Assembly: GCA_963755815.1 (NCBI GenBank)
Contig: CAVWLF010000021.1
Span: forward strand, 57,931 to 121,930
Direction of reading: 5' to 3'
Source: Palsa-506 sp963755815
Lineage (GTDB): Bacteria > Actinomycetota > Actinomycetes > Streptosporangiales > Streptosporangiaceae
Length of the DNA: 64,000 nucleotides
Positions 40,452-48,962 of this stretch are shown here, one piece after another. The position numbers were made by a program, and so were the translations under genes. The notes beneath the pieces were generated by a model. It searched no databases. It saw only the letters and a program-made list of their open reading frames with translations, and was not told where the DNA came from. Numbering within the stretch: the first letter of the stretch is position 1; each line of letters opens with the position of its first letter.

Positions 40452-41417
40452 TCAGCTGATCCGGACGCGCGGGTCGAGCACCGCGTAGGCCAGGTCCACG
40501 ATGATGTTCGCCACCACCACGAACAGCGCGGCGGCCAGCACGAAGCCGATGATCACCGGCAGGTTCCCGGTGTTGATGGCGTTGAGGGAATCGAAGCCGA
40601 GGCCGGGGAGGCTGAAGACCACCTCAACCACGATGACCCCGCCGAGCAGGCCGCCGATGTCGATCCCGAGCTGGGAAACGACCGGGGTCAGCGCGGCCCG
40701 CAGCCCGTGCCGGTAGATCACCCGGCGCTCGGACAGGCCCTTGGCGCGCGCGGTGCGGATGTAATCCTCGCCCATCGTGTCCAGCAGCGAGCCGCGGGAC
40801 AGCCGCGTGTAAATAGCCGCCTGCACCGTGGCCAGGGTGATCCAGGGCAGGATCATGTGCCCCATCCAGGGGATGACGCCCTGGGAGAGCGGATAGTAGC
40901 CGGTCTGGATCCAGCTGAAGCCATGCTCATTCAGCGGCAGGAAGACAAACAGGATAAGCAGCTCGCCGAGCACGAAGACGGGCGCGGACAGGCCGGCCAG
41001 GACCCCGACCGTGGCGGCGCGGTCGAACAGGCTGCGGGCCCTGGTCGCGGACAGGACCCCGACGCCGATGCCGACGATCAACCAGAGGATCACCCCGCCG
41101 AAGACGACCGAGGCGGTGATCGGCAGATCCTGGGCCAGGATCGTCTTGACCGGGACCTGGCTGTAGTACGAGTAACCGAGGTCGCCGCGCCCGATGCTGG
41201 TCAGGAAATGCCAGTACTGGGTCAGGATCGGCTGGTTCAGGCCGAGGTTCCTGATCACCTCGTTGATCACCTGCGGCGTCGCGGACCGGCCGGCCAGCTC
41301 CCGCGCGACGACCTCGACTGGCCTGGTGAAGAACAGGAAGAACGTGCCCGTGGCCACGATCCACAGCACGACGATGCCGGTCAGGATGCGCCGGATCAGA
41401 AACCGGGTGAGACCCAT
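40452..41417 (-). CDS. Peptide/nickel-type ABC importer permease (DppB/OppB-like)
   Basis: 321 residues with six membrane segments. The N-terminal FLIRRILTGIVVLWIVAT segment, GDLGYSYYSQVPV, and the EAA-type loop EDYIRTARAKGLSERRVIYRH (about 215-235) mark the OppB/DppB family. Last gene of the five-gene importer operon. Its stop codon is adjacent to the convergent menD stop, within a 12-bp palindrome GATCAGCTGATC (40450-40461). Confidence 0.92.
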   Translation of the reverse strand: MGLTRFLIRRILTGIVVLWIVATGTFFLFFTRPVEVVARELAGRSATPQVINEVIRNLGLNQPILTQYWHFLTSIGRGDLGYSYYSQVPVKTILAQDLPITASVVFGGVILWLIVGIGVGVLSATRARSLFDRAATVGVLAGLSAPVFVLGELLILFVFLPLNEHGFSWIQTGYYPLSQGVIPWMGHMILPWITLATVQAAIYTRLSRGSLLDTMGEDYIRTARAKGLSERRVIYRHGLRAALTPVVSQLGIDIGGLLGGVIVVEVVFSLPGLGFDSLNAINTGNLPVIIGFVLAAALFVVVANIIVDLAYAVLDPRVRIS

Positions 41418-41423
41418 GCCTGC

Positions 41424-42455
41424 TCACTCCCCCAGGGTTGAGACGGTCAGGCTGGCGGTGTCGGCGGCGGCCGGGCGCTTGCCCCGGGCGCGCTTGCGGG
41501 CCTTGCCCGCCGCGAAAATCCGCTCGGTCCTGGGGTCCATCGCGTCCCTGATGCCGTCGCCGAGCAGGTTGAACGCGAGCGTCGTGATCAGCAGTGCCGC
41601 GGCCGGGAAGACGACATACCACCAGGCGACCTGGTAGTAGTTCTGCGCCTCGGAAAGAATGCTGCCCCAGCTCGGCGTCGGCTCGGGGATGCCGATGCCG
41701 AGGAACGACAGGGTGGCCTCGACGATGATCGCGGTGGGGATATAAAGCGTGGCCAGCACGAGTACCGGGCCCATCAGGTTGGGCAGGATGTCGACGAACA
41801 TGATCCGCCACGGTCCGGCGCCGAGTGACCTGGCCGCCTCGATGTACTCCTTCTCCTTCAGCGAGAGGGTCTGGCCGCGCACGATCCTGGAGATGCCGGC
41901 CCAGGCGAAGAACGAGATCACCCCGATGACGATCAGCAGGCTCGGTCCGAATACCGCGGCCAGGGCGAGCGCCAGGACGACGAAGGGGAAGGCGAGCACG
42001 GTGTCGATGAACCGGGCCAGGATCGTGTCGACTACGCCGCCAAAGTAGCCGGCGACCAGGCCGATGGTGACGCCGGCCACGGTGGCGATCGCGGTCGTGA
42101 AGACCCCGACAAAGAGCGAGACCCGGGCTCCGTACAAGATCCGGACGAACAGGTCGCGGCCGATGTAGTCGGTGCCGAGCCAGAAGCCATTCGTGCCCGG
42201 GCCGACCGGCGCGCCGCTGCTCGACGTGCCCGTGTTCGTGAACGCCTGGTCAACGCCGTGGCCGGTGATGCTGGCGAACACCGGCGCGAAGATGGCCAGC
42301 AGGATCATGATCAGGATGACCACGACGGAGGCGACCGCCATCTTGTCGCTGCGCAGCCGGCGCCAGGTGAGCTGCCACTGGCTCCGGCCCTCGATCGCGA
42401 TCTCGGGCGCTGACTCGGCCGCCTGGGCCTGGAATTCCAGCGAGGTGACGCTCAT
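41424..42455 (-). CDS. Peptide/nickel-type ABC importer permease (DppC/OppC-like)
   Basis: 343 residues, six membrane segments. The N-terminal cytoplasmic helix and WRRLRSDKMAVASVVVILI match OppC's N-terminal segment. LGTDYIGRDLFVRILYGARVSL (about 98-119) and the EAA loop KEKEYIEAARSLGAGPWRIMF are signatures of the family. Starts with a 4-base overlap with the OppF-like gene and ends 6 bases before the OppB-like gene. Confidence 0.92.
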   Translation of the reverse strand: MSVTSLEFQAQAAESAPEIAIEGRSQWQLTWRRLRSDKMAVASVVVILIMILLAIFAPVFASITGHGVDQAFTNTGTSSSGAPVGPGTNGFWLGTDYIGRDLFVRILYGARVSLFVGVFTTAIATVAGVTIGLVAGYFGGVVDTILARFIDTVLAFPFVVLALALAAVFGPSLLIVIGVISFFAWAGISRIVRGQTLSLKEKEYIEAARSLGAGPWRIMFVDILPNLMGPVLVLATLYIPTAIIVEATLSFLGIGIPEPTPSWGSILSEAQNYYQVAWWYVVFPAAALLITTLAFNLLGDGIRDAMDPRTERIFAAGKARKRARGKRPAAADTASLTVSTLGE

Positions 42456-43540
42456 CGTGCTTCCCTTCCTGCCACCCGGGCCAGGGTCTCGCCGGCCTGC
42501 ACGGGGTAATGACAGGCGGTCAGATGGTCCGCCGGGTCACCCGCCTTGACCTCCAGGTCCGGTTCGTCCTGGCCGCATAGTTCCTGCGCCTTCGGGCAGC
42601 GCGGATGGAACCTGCACCCGCTCGGCGGGTTGATCGGGGACGGCACGTCGCCGGTCAGGATGATCCGCCGCCGCTCAGCGGCCGCGTCCGGGTCGGCCGC
42701 CGGGGCCGCGGACAGCAGCGCGGCGGTGTACGGATGCCGGGCCGTGTCGTAGACCTCGTCCTTCTGGCCCGATTCGGCGATGCGGCCCAGGTACATCACC
42801 GTGACGCTGTTGCTCACGTGCCGGACGACTTCCAGGTCGTGGGCGATGAACAGGTAGGACAGGCCGAAGTCGGCCTGCAGGTCGGCCAGCAGGTTCAGCA
42901 CCTGGGCCTGGATCGACACGTCGAGGGCGGACACCGGCTCGTCACAGATGATCAGCTTGGGGCGGAGCGCGAGCGCGCGGGCCACCCCGATCCGCTGCCG
43001 CTGGCCGCCGGAGAACTCGGCCGGGAAGCGGTTGTAGTGCTCCGGGTTCAGCCCCACCCGCTCCATCAGTTCCTGAACGGCCTTCTTCCGCGCGCCGCCC
43101 TTCGCCGTGTCGTGCACGGCGAAGGGGTCCCCGATGATCGACCCGACCCGGCGGCGCGGGTTCAGCGAGCCGTACGGGTCCTGGAAGATCATCTGGATCT
43201 CCCGGCGGAACGGGCGCATCGCGGAGCGCGACAGGTTGGTGATATCGCGTCCCTCGAAGGTCACCGTGCCGGAGGTCACCGGGATGAGCCCGGCGATGCA
43301 GCGGGCCAGGGTTGACTTGCCGCAACCGGTCTCGCCGACCAGGCCGAGGGTCTGGCCGCGCCGGATATCCAGCGATACCCCGTCCACGGCCTGCACGTTT
43401 CCCACGGTCCGGCTGATCAGTCCGCCGGACCGGACCGGGAAATACTTGACCAGGTTGCTGACCCGGACGAGTACGTCGTCTTCGAGGGCCGTCTCGGACA
43501 AGGGTGACTGCGCCGGGTCAGGCAGCACGGTGTCGCTCAT
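42452..43540 (-). CDS. Oligopeptide ABC importer ATPase (OppF-like)
   Basis: 362 residues. Walker A GETGCGKST, signature FSGGQRQRIGVARAL, Walker B LIICDEPVSALD, switch FIAHDLEV. The C-terminal extension has the oligopeptide-type cysteine region CRFHPRCPKAQELC. It carries KYFPVR near the N-terminus, typical of OppF. Four-base overlaps on both sides couple it to the other importer genes. Confidence 0.92.
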   Translation of the reverse strand: MSDTVLPDPAQSPLSETALEDDVLVRVSNLVKYFPVRSGGLISRTVGNVQAVDGVSLDIRRGQTLGLVGETGCGKSTLARCIAGLIPVTSGTVTFEGRDITNLSRSAMRPFRREIQMIFQDPYGSLNPRRRVGSIIGDPFAVHDTAKGGARKKAVQELMERVGLNPEHYNRFPAEFSGGQRQRIGVARALALRPKLIICDEPVSALDVSIQAQVLNLLADLQADFGLSYLFIAHDLEVVRHVSNSVTVMYLGRIAESGQKDEVYDTARHPYTAALLSAAPAADPDAAAERRRIILTGDVPSPINPPSGCRFHPRCPKAQELCGQDEPDLEVKAGDPADHLTACHYPVQAGETLARVAGREAR

Positions 43541-44631
43541 ACGATCACGCTTCCCGCAGCCTCTGGCCGCTCCGCGATTTCCTGGGCGACCCGGGCCGCG
43601 GCGTCGGTGCGGCCCTGCCCGACGGCCCGCTTGCGCAGCGCTTCGGCCGAGTCGGCCAGGCCGGCCGCGGCGGCCGGCAGCCAGCAGGCCGAGCGGTGCT
43701 GGCCATCAGCTCCCACCGCGACGAGCTTCGGTTCCTCGGTCAGGCACTTGTCCATCACGTACGCGCAGCGCGGGTGGAAGGCGCAGCCGGACGGCAGCCG
43801 GATCAGGCTGGGCGGCTGGCCGGTAATTGGCCGGAGCCGCTCCCCGGCTGCGGAGCTGTTCGGGATCGACTCGAGCAGGCCCTTGGTGTAGGGATGGTGC
43901 GGCTGGTAGAAGATGTCGTGCTTGCTGGCCTTCTCCGCGGCCCGCCCCGCGTACATGACCATGACGTCATCGGCGATGTCCGCGACCACCCCGAGGTCAT
44001 GAGTGATCATGATGAGCGCGGTGTTGTACTCCTGCTGCAGCCGGAGCAGCAGATCGAGGATCTGCGCCTGGACGGTGGCGTCCAGCGCGGTGGTGGGCTC
44101 GTCGGCGATGATCAGCTTGGGGCTCAGCGACAGCGCCATCGCGATCATCGCGCGCTGCCGCATCCCGCCGGAGAACTGGTGCGGGTAATCGTTCACCCGC
44201 TCGGCCGGCCGCGGGATTCCGACCCGGCCCAGCAGGTCGACCGCGCGCGCGTTGGCTTCCTTCCTGCTGACGGACTTGTCGTGCGACCGGATCATCTCGA
44301 CGATCTGCCAGCCGACCTTGTAGAGCGGGTGCAGGCTGGTCAGCGGGTCCTGGAAGATGACGGCGATCTCCGCGCCGCGGACCTTCCGTAGCTGTTCCTG
44401 CCGGAGGGTGAGCAGGTCCACGCCCTCGAACAGCGCCTTGCCGGTGATCTCGCCGCCGGGGGCCAGCCCGAGCAGGGTCTGGGTGAGAACGGTCTTGCCG
44501 CTGCCGGACTCGCCGACGATGCCGATGGTGCGGCCGCTGTCAATGCTGAACGAAACGCCGCGGACCGCCTGCACGATGCCGTCTGCGGTAGGAAAACTGA
44601 CCCGGAGGTCGGTCACCTCGAGCAGGCTCAC
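43537..44631 (-). CDS. Oligopeptide ABC importer ATPase (OppD-like)
   Basis: 364 residues. Walker A GESGSGKTVL, signature FSGGMRQRAMIAMALS, Walker B LIIADEPTTALD, switch MITHDLGV, and the family's C-terminal CAFHPRCAYVMDKC that can hold an Fe-S cluster in some OppD/DppD proteins. First of the four downstream importer genes, separated from the substrate-binding protein gene by 184 bases that contain a strong hairpin. Confidence 0.92.
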   Translation of the reverse strand: MSLLEVTDLRVSFPTADGIVQAVRGVSFSIDSGRTIGIVGESGSGKTVLTQTLLGLAPGGEITGKALFEGVDLLTLRQEQLRKVRGAEIAVIFQDPLTSLHPLYKVGWQIVEMIRSHDKSVSRKEANARAVDLLGRVGIPRPAERVNDYPHQFSGGMRQRAMIAMALSLSPKLIIADEPTTALDATVQAQILDLLLRLQQEYNTALIMITHDLGVVADIADDVMVMYAGRAAEKASKHDIFYQPHHPYTKGLLESIPNSSAAGERLRPITGQPPSLIRLPSGCAFHPRCAYVMDKCLTEEPKLVAVGADGQHRSACWLPAAAAGLADSAEALRKRAVGQGRTDAAARVAQEIAERPEAAGSVIV

Positions 44632-44760
44632 TAGTCCCTCCGATGCGGCTGCCCGTCGGCAGCCGGACGCGCCTGGCGCCAGGTTCGGAAAACACCTGCC
44701 CTACCCGGATCACCTGGCGTTGCCCGGGGTCAGGAAGTAACGATTATTCCTTGCGCCTGA

Positions 44761-44799
44761 ATCCGGCCGGGTATGCATGGTGTGCATACCCGGCCGGAT
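44761..44799 (-). terminator. 17-bp perfect hairpin inside the importer operon
   Basis: ATCCGGCCGGGTATGCA (44761-44777) is exactly mirrored by TGCATACCCGGCCGGAT (44783-44799) around a 5-base loop. It starts 16 bases after the stop of the substrate-binding protein gene and lies about 130 bases before the OppD-like start. Probably a partial terminator and RNA-stability element that lets the binding protein be made in excess over the membrane complex. No T-tract on the reverse strand. Confidence 0.75.
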
Positions 44800-44815
44800 A
44801 TTCGGGCTAACTCAA

Positions 44816-46687
44816 TCAGGGAGTGCTCGGGTTGAGCCAGACGTTGGTGATGTCCGGACCGCCGATGTTCGGCTCGAACGCGATTGCCGACGAGCCAGCG
44901 TTGTGCACCCTGGAGCTGGAGTAGTACGCCTGGAGCTGGTTCAGCAGCGGGACGATGACCGCGTTGCTCATGACGTTCTGATCCGCCTGGTGCCACAGGT
45001 TTCCAGCCGCCGACAGCGTGGTCGCCGCCTCGGCCTGCTTGATGATGTTGTCCAGCGTGGTGCTGTTGTAGCAGCCGTAGTTGTTGGTGTTGACCACGCA
45101 GTTGGTCTGGAACAGCGGCGAGATGACGGTGCGGCCGTTGTTACCGAACCAGTCGGGGAACCAGCCTGGCTGGCCCATGTCCCAGGTGCCCGCCTTGTTG
45201 TTCTCCGGCGAGTTGCCGAGGTCGACGAAGTAGCTCGACCCTGGCTCCGACTTGCCCTTCAGGTTGATGCCGCAGGGCTTCAGGCTCGCCTGGATCGCCA
45301 CGAACACCTGCGTGCTCACGCTGTCGTTGGGATACAGGTAGGTCAGCGAAAGCCCGTGCGGGTAGCCGGCCGCGGCCAGCGTCGACTTGCACTTGGGGAT
45401 ATTGCCGTCGCCGTTGTTGTTCGGGTACATGTTGGAGTTCACGAAGCCGGTGTTGCCCGGCGGGATCGCCGTGTTGATGATCTGGGCGACCGTCGGCCCG
45501 CCGTACACCTTCTGCACGGCGACCTTGTTGAGGCCGTACTCAATGGCCTGGCGCACGCCGAGCTTGCCCATCGCGCCGCCGGTGTTCGGGCTGCGCAGGT
45601 TGAACACGACGTACGGGAACGTGTTGCTGTCCGGCCAGACCTTGAACTTCGGGTCATGCTTGGCCAGCAGGCCGGGGATGGCCGTCGGCTCGAACGGGGT
45701 GTCCGCGCCGACGAGGTCGTAGGTATCCGCCTGCTCGTCGGCCAGCTGCGTCTGAGCCGAGGCGACCCCGTCCGTCTCCGTGATCTCCTTCACGTACTGG
45801 TGCCTGATCGGGTCCGTCGACTGCTTCCAGGCCGGGTTCGGCTGCATCGTGAGCGACTTGCCTGCGACGTACGAGGTGATCTGGTACGGCCCGTCGGAGA
45901 TGGTGTGCGTGTCCAGCTGCAGGCTGTTCGGCACGTAGGCGTCGTACTCCACCGGCCTGGCTGACGTGAACGGCATCGCCATCATGTACAGGAAGTCGCT
46001 GGCCGGCGCCATCAGGTTGATCTTCAGGGTCTGCGGATTCGGCGCCGACAGCCCGGAGATGGTGTGCGTGTTCTGGTAGTTCGAGATGTTCGCGGCCGTG
46101 GGCTTGTGCGACTTGTCGGCGAAATACGCGTCCTCGGCGTTGGCGTACTTGGTCAGCCCGGCGATCGTGCTCTGGTAGTACAGCGGGTTGCCGACCGGGC
46201 TCACCGGGTTCGAGAACGCCTTGAACTCGCGGATGAAGTCGCTGGCCGTCACCTGCCGCGGCGGGCTGGTGTTCCAGTCGACGCCCGACCGGATGTGGAA
46301 GGTGTAGGTCTTCCCGCCGTTGGTGATGCCACCGTTCGCGGTGGTCGGCACGACGGTCGCGATGTCGGCGACCGGCGTGGTCGCCGTCTTCCAGCCGGCG
46401 CTCGTCAGGCTGGTCGGCACCGCGTACGGATAGCTGAGCAGCTGCCGGGTGTAGGCGCGCTCAAGCATGTAGTCGGCGGTGTAATAAGCCGGCACCGTGT
46501 CGATGTGGTCGGGCCCGGCGGTCGCGACGATCCGCAGCGTCCCTTCGGGCTTGGTGGGCGGCTTGCTGGCAGAGCTATTGGCGCTGCCGCCCGATGATGA
46601 ACTGGCCGAGTTCCCGCATGCGGCCAGCCCGACAGCGGCGAGTACCGCCACTGCCAGGGCTGCGACTCGCGTGGGCATAGGTGTCAT
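44816..46687 (-). CDS. Family 5 solute-binding lipoprotein of a peptide ABC importer
   Basis: 623 residues. Signal sequence with lipobox LAAC (Cys at about residue 24), then a Ser/Asn-rich linker and the SBP_bac_5 (DppA/OppA-like) fold: GKTYTFHIRSGVDWN (about 128-142), then SDFIREFKAF and the LGVRQAIEYGLNKVAV block near 375-390. Binds a peptide or related solute outside the cell and hands it to the permeases encoded downstream. ATG 46687 has AAGGAG 7 bases upstream. The 188 bases before it, after the isochorismate synthase stop, probably contain the operon promoter. Confidence 0.93.
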   Translation of the reverse strand: MTPMPTRVAALAVAVLAAVGLAACGNSASSSSGGSANSSASKPPTKPEGTLRIVATAGPDHIDTVPAYYTADYMLERAYTRQLLSYPYAVPTSLTSAGWKTATTPVADIATVVPTTANGGITNGGKTYTFHIRSGVDWNTSPPRQVTASDFIREFKAFSNPVSPVGNPLYYQSTIAGLTKYANAEDAYFADKSHKPTAANISNYQNTHTISGLSAPNPQTLKINLMAPASDFLYMMAMPFTSARPVEYDAYVPNSLQLDTHTISDGPYQITSYVAGKSLTMQPNPAWKQSTDPIRHQYVKEITETDGVASAQTQLADEQADTYDLVGADTPFEPTAIPGLLAKHDPKFKVWPDSNTFPYVVFNLRSPNTGGAMGKLGVRQAIEYGLNKVAVQKVYGGPTVAQIINTAIPPGNTGFVNSNMYPNNNGDGNIPKCKSTLAAAGYPHGLSLTYLYPNDSVSTQVFVAIQASLKPCGINLKGKSEPGSSYFVDLGNSPENNKAGTWDMGQPGWFPDWFGNNGRTVISPLFQTNCVVNTNNYGCYNSTTLDNIIKQAEAATTLSAAGNLWHQADQNVMSNAVIVPLLNQLQAYYSSSRVHNAGSSAIAFEPNIGGPDITNVWLNPSTP

Positions 46688-46875
46688 GAGCGGACTCCTT
46701 CGGGCCTGACGACGAGCGCAGGCAGGTGAGTGGTCACCCTTCGTGGGTACACGTACGGTGGGGCACTGTCTACCCGCTAGGACGAAGCGGTCGAAAGCAT
46801 TTACGGAACCGCAACCGCACCGTGACCATGCTCGGCGCGGGGCGTGCCGGGCGCCATCCCGGCGGTCCGGCCGGC

Positions 46876-48225
46876 TCAGCCCTCCAGGGCGTCCTGCATG
46901 GGCCGGAACTTGGCCCGGGTCTCAGCCAGCTCGGCTGCCGGGTCCGATCCGGCCACGATCCCGCAGCCCGCGAACAGCCGGGCCCGTCGCCCGCTGAGCA
47001 GGCCGCAGCGCAGCGCGATGCCCCACTCGCCGTTACCGTGCGCGTCCAGCCAGCCGGCCGGGCCCGCGTAGCGGCCGCGGTCCATCCCCTCAAGTTCGCT
47101 GATCAGCTCCATCGCGGTCGCGGTGGGCGTGCCGCAGACGGCGGCGGTCGGATGCAGCGCGGCGGCCAGCGCCAGGGCCGAGGCGTCCCGGGCCAGGGTC
47201 CCGCTGACGGCCGTGGCCAGGTGGTGGACGTTGGCCAGCCGGAGCACCGACGGCCCCGGCTCGATGTCCAGGCGGTCGCAGAGCGGGGCCAGCACATCGC
47301 GCACCGAGTCGACCGCGTAGGAGTGCTCCTCGACCTCCTTGGCCGACGCGAGCAGGGCCGCGCCGAGCGCCGCGTCCTGCGCCGCGGTGCCGCCGCGGCC
47401 GGTCGTGCCCGCGAGCACGTAGGAGCTGACCTGCCGCCCCTCGCGCCTGATCAGCAGCTCGGGGGTGGCGCCGACCAGGCCGCCGCAGGCGAACGTGTAG
47501 CAGTCCGGGTACCGCGCGGCCAGCCTCCGCAGCACGAGCCGGATATCGATCGGCCTCGGCGCGGTCGCGTGCAAGTCGCGCGCGAGCACCACCTTGGCCA
47601 GCGGGCCGGCCGAGATCCGCTGCACCGCGGCGGCCACCGCGCGCTGCCACTGCGGCGCGGACAGGCTGCCGTCGTGCCACCGGATCTCACCCGGCGCGCC
47701 AGGCGGGCTGGCGGGCCAGGCCGCGGCGGCCGGCTCGCGGCCCGGCCCCGAGCTTTCCAGCGCCCGGCCGTCCCCGGTTGTGCTGCCGTCCCCGGTTGTG
47801 CTGCCGTCCTCGCTGGTCCGGCCATCCCCGATGGTGGTGTGCCAGGTCCGGCCGCCGGACCGGCCGATCACGGTGCGCGGCACCACCAGCAGGGACCCGT
47901 CCGAGGCGGGATCGAACGTGAAGCTCCCGAAGGCCACCGGTCCGCAGCCGGCCAGGCCAACGCGGTCATCGACCTCGGCCGTCTCGAATAGCGCCCGCAG
48001 CCACTTCTCGCCGGCCGTGAACCGGTCCTCGCCGGCCGGCAGCGAGATGCTGGCCGTCTCGCCCCAGCCGATCAGGCCTTCGCCGCGCCGGATCCAGGCC
48101 ACGGCGTCGGGGCTGGGGAGCAGGGCCAGCAAGTCGTCCTGGCCGGCTATCGGGACGGTGCGGACGACCAGCCGGTTCGGTGTCAGCTGTCCTTGGTCCA
48201 AGCGGTCGGCCCCCACGGCAGTCAA
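46876..48225 (-). CDS. menF: Isochorismate synthase
   Basis: 449 residues of the chorismate-binding family. LAKVVLARDLHATAP (about 205-219), the PELLIRREG and SSYVLAGTTGRGG segments, EEHSYAVDSVRDVL, and the C-terminal LHPTAAVCGTPTATA followed by AGCGIVAGSDPAAE are characteristic. Converts chorismate to isochorismate, the substrate of MenD; men genes 6 kb away support menaquinone rather than siderophore use. A linker near residues 138-175 is expanded by a perfect 18-base tandem duplication (47768-47803) that gives STTGDG repeats. Confidence 0.87.
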   Translation of the reverse strand: MTAVGADRLDQGQLTPNRLVVRTVPIAGQDDLLALLPSPDAVAWIRRGEGLIGWGETASISLPAGEDRFTAGEKWLRALFETAEVDDRVGLAGCGPVAFGSFTFDPASDGSLLVVPRTVIGRSGGRTWHTTIGDGRTSEDGSTTGDGSTTGDGRALESSGPGREPAAAAWPASPPGAPGEIRWHDGSLSAPQWQRAVAAAVQRISAGPLAKVVLARDLHATAPRPIDIRLVLRRLAARYPDCYTFACGGLVGATPELLIRREGRQVSSYVLAGTTGRGGTAAQDAALGAALLASAKEVEEHSYAVDSVRDVLAPLCDRLDIEPGPSVLRLANVHHLATAVSGTLARDASALALAAALHPTAAVCGTPTATAMELISELEGMDRGRYAGPAGWLDAHGNGEWGIALRCGLLSGRRARLFAGCGIVAGSDPAAELAETRAKFRPMQDALEG

Positions 48226-48277
48226 CTGTACGGGGCAGCCGCCCCAGGCGCACCAGACCGGTGCCGGAACCGCGGTC

Positions 48278-48354
48278 CGCCAGCGCGCCAGCGCCGGAAC
48301 CGGCGCGTGCCGGGGCGGCGCTCGCCAGCGGCCGGTGCCGGAGCCTCGCCAGCG
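48278..48354. repeat. Four CGCCAGCG repeats in a divergent promoter region
   Basis: CGCCAGCG occurs at 48278-48285, directly again at 48286-48293, then at 48323-48330 and 48347-48354. Between them a 7-bp inverted repeat GCGCCGG-aa-CCGGCGC spans 48291-48306. The 232-base gap 48226-48457 separates the divergent isochorismate synthase and cysteine dioxygenase genes; its right-hand third is AT-rich. Could be regulatory or just GC-rich slippage. Confidence 0.4.
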
Positions 48355-48444
48355 TGCCGGGCGGAACTCGCCGAGCCAGGGTTAGATCCTGCCCGCCAGG
48401 CCCGCCCTGTGCTATCTTCTCAGCAAGTTTTCCCATGAATACGA

Positions 48445-48450
48445 TAGGAT
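48445..48450 (+). promoter_or_regulatory. Possible -10 element of a leaderless cysteine dioxygenase transcript
   Basis: TAGGAT at 48445-48450 ends 7 bases before the ATG at 48458, in a locally AT-rich stretch. No ribosome binding site at a usable distance precedes that ATG. Together this suggests transcription begins at or next to the start codon. No convincing -35 hexamer. Confidence 0.35.
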
Positions 48451-48457
48451 TTATAGG

Positions 48458-48943
48458 ATGAACACGATGCGCATAGCCGCTCGCACCCCCGCCAGCCAGG
48501 CCGGACTCGGCCAGATCGTGGGCGCCATTGCGGCGCGGCCGCCCAGCTGGCGCGATATCGTTCGGTTCGATGCCGGGCGGCGCTGGTATCACCGGCTTGA
48601 GCTGACGGACGATCATGAGGTGTGGCTGTTGAGCTGGCTGCCCGGTCAGGAGACCGGCTTTCACGACCACGGCGAGGCCGTGGGCGCGTTTGCGATCGCC
48701 CAGGGCCAGCTGCGCGAGCGCACGGTCCCGGCCCGGGCACCCAGGGCCAGGAACCGGACGTTCGCCGCCGGTGACGTCCGGCCATTCGGCGCCGGCCATG
48801 TGCACGACGTCGTCAATGCTTTTACCAGCCCGGCCGTCAGCGTGCATGCCTACTCTCCGCCGCTCACCGCGATGCGCCGCTACGAGCTGACCGCGGGCGG
48901 CCTGGTGCACACGTCCACCGAGTGCGCGGAGCTGAACTGGTGA
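48458..48943 (+). CDS. Cysteine dioxygenase type I
   Basis: 161-residue cupin enzyme that oxidises cysteine to cysteine sulfinate with O2 and a non-haem iron. Iron ligands are H69 and H71 in FHDHGEA and probably H116 in GHVHDV. WHRL-like YHRLELTDDHEVWLLSW precedes the first motif, as in bacterial CDOs. Start could be ATG 48458 or 48467; the first is probably leaderless. Its stop is embedded in an 18-base duplicated segment running into the rhodanese gene, with which it forms an operon. Confidence 0.87.
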   Translation: MNTMRIAARTPASQAGLGQIVGAIAARPPSWRDIVRFDAGRRWYHRLELTDDHEVWLLSWLPGQETGFHDHGEAVGAFAIAQGQLRERTVPARAPRARNRTFAAGDVRPFGAGHVHDVVNAFTSPAVSVHAYSPPLTAMRRYELTAGGLVHTSTECAELNW

Positions 48944-48962
48944 CCGGAGCTGAACTGATGAC
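48927..48962 (+). repeat. 18-bp tandem duplication at the CDO/rhodanese junction
   Basis: CGGAGCTGAACTGGTGAC (48927-48944) is followed directly by the same 18 bases with a single change (48945-48962). The first copy carries the CDO stop and a GTG; the second supplies a GGAG ribosome site and an ATG for the rhodanese. The duplication thus created alternative starts. Confidence 0.8.

Noticed and set aside
40450..40461. Palindrome GATCAGCTGATC as a terminator between menD and the importer
   Set aside because: Continuous palindrome with no loop, so it cannot form a useful hairpin; kept only as a note in the neighbouring gene.
47594..48385. Long forward open frame opposite isochorismate synthase
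   Set aside because: Shadow of a clearly recognisable reverse-strand enzyme; Ser/Pro/Arg-rich with no motif.
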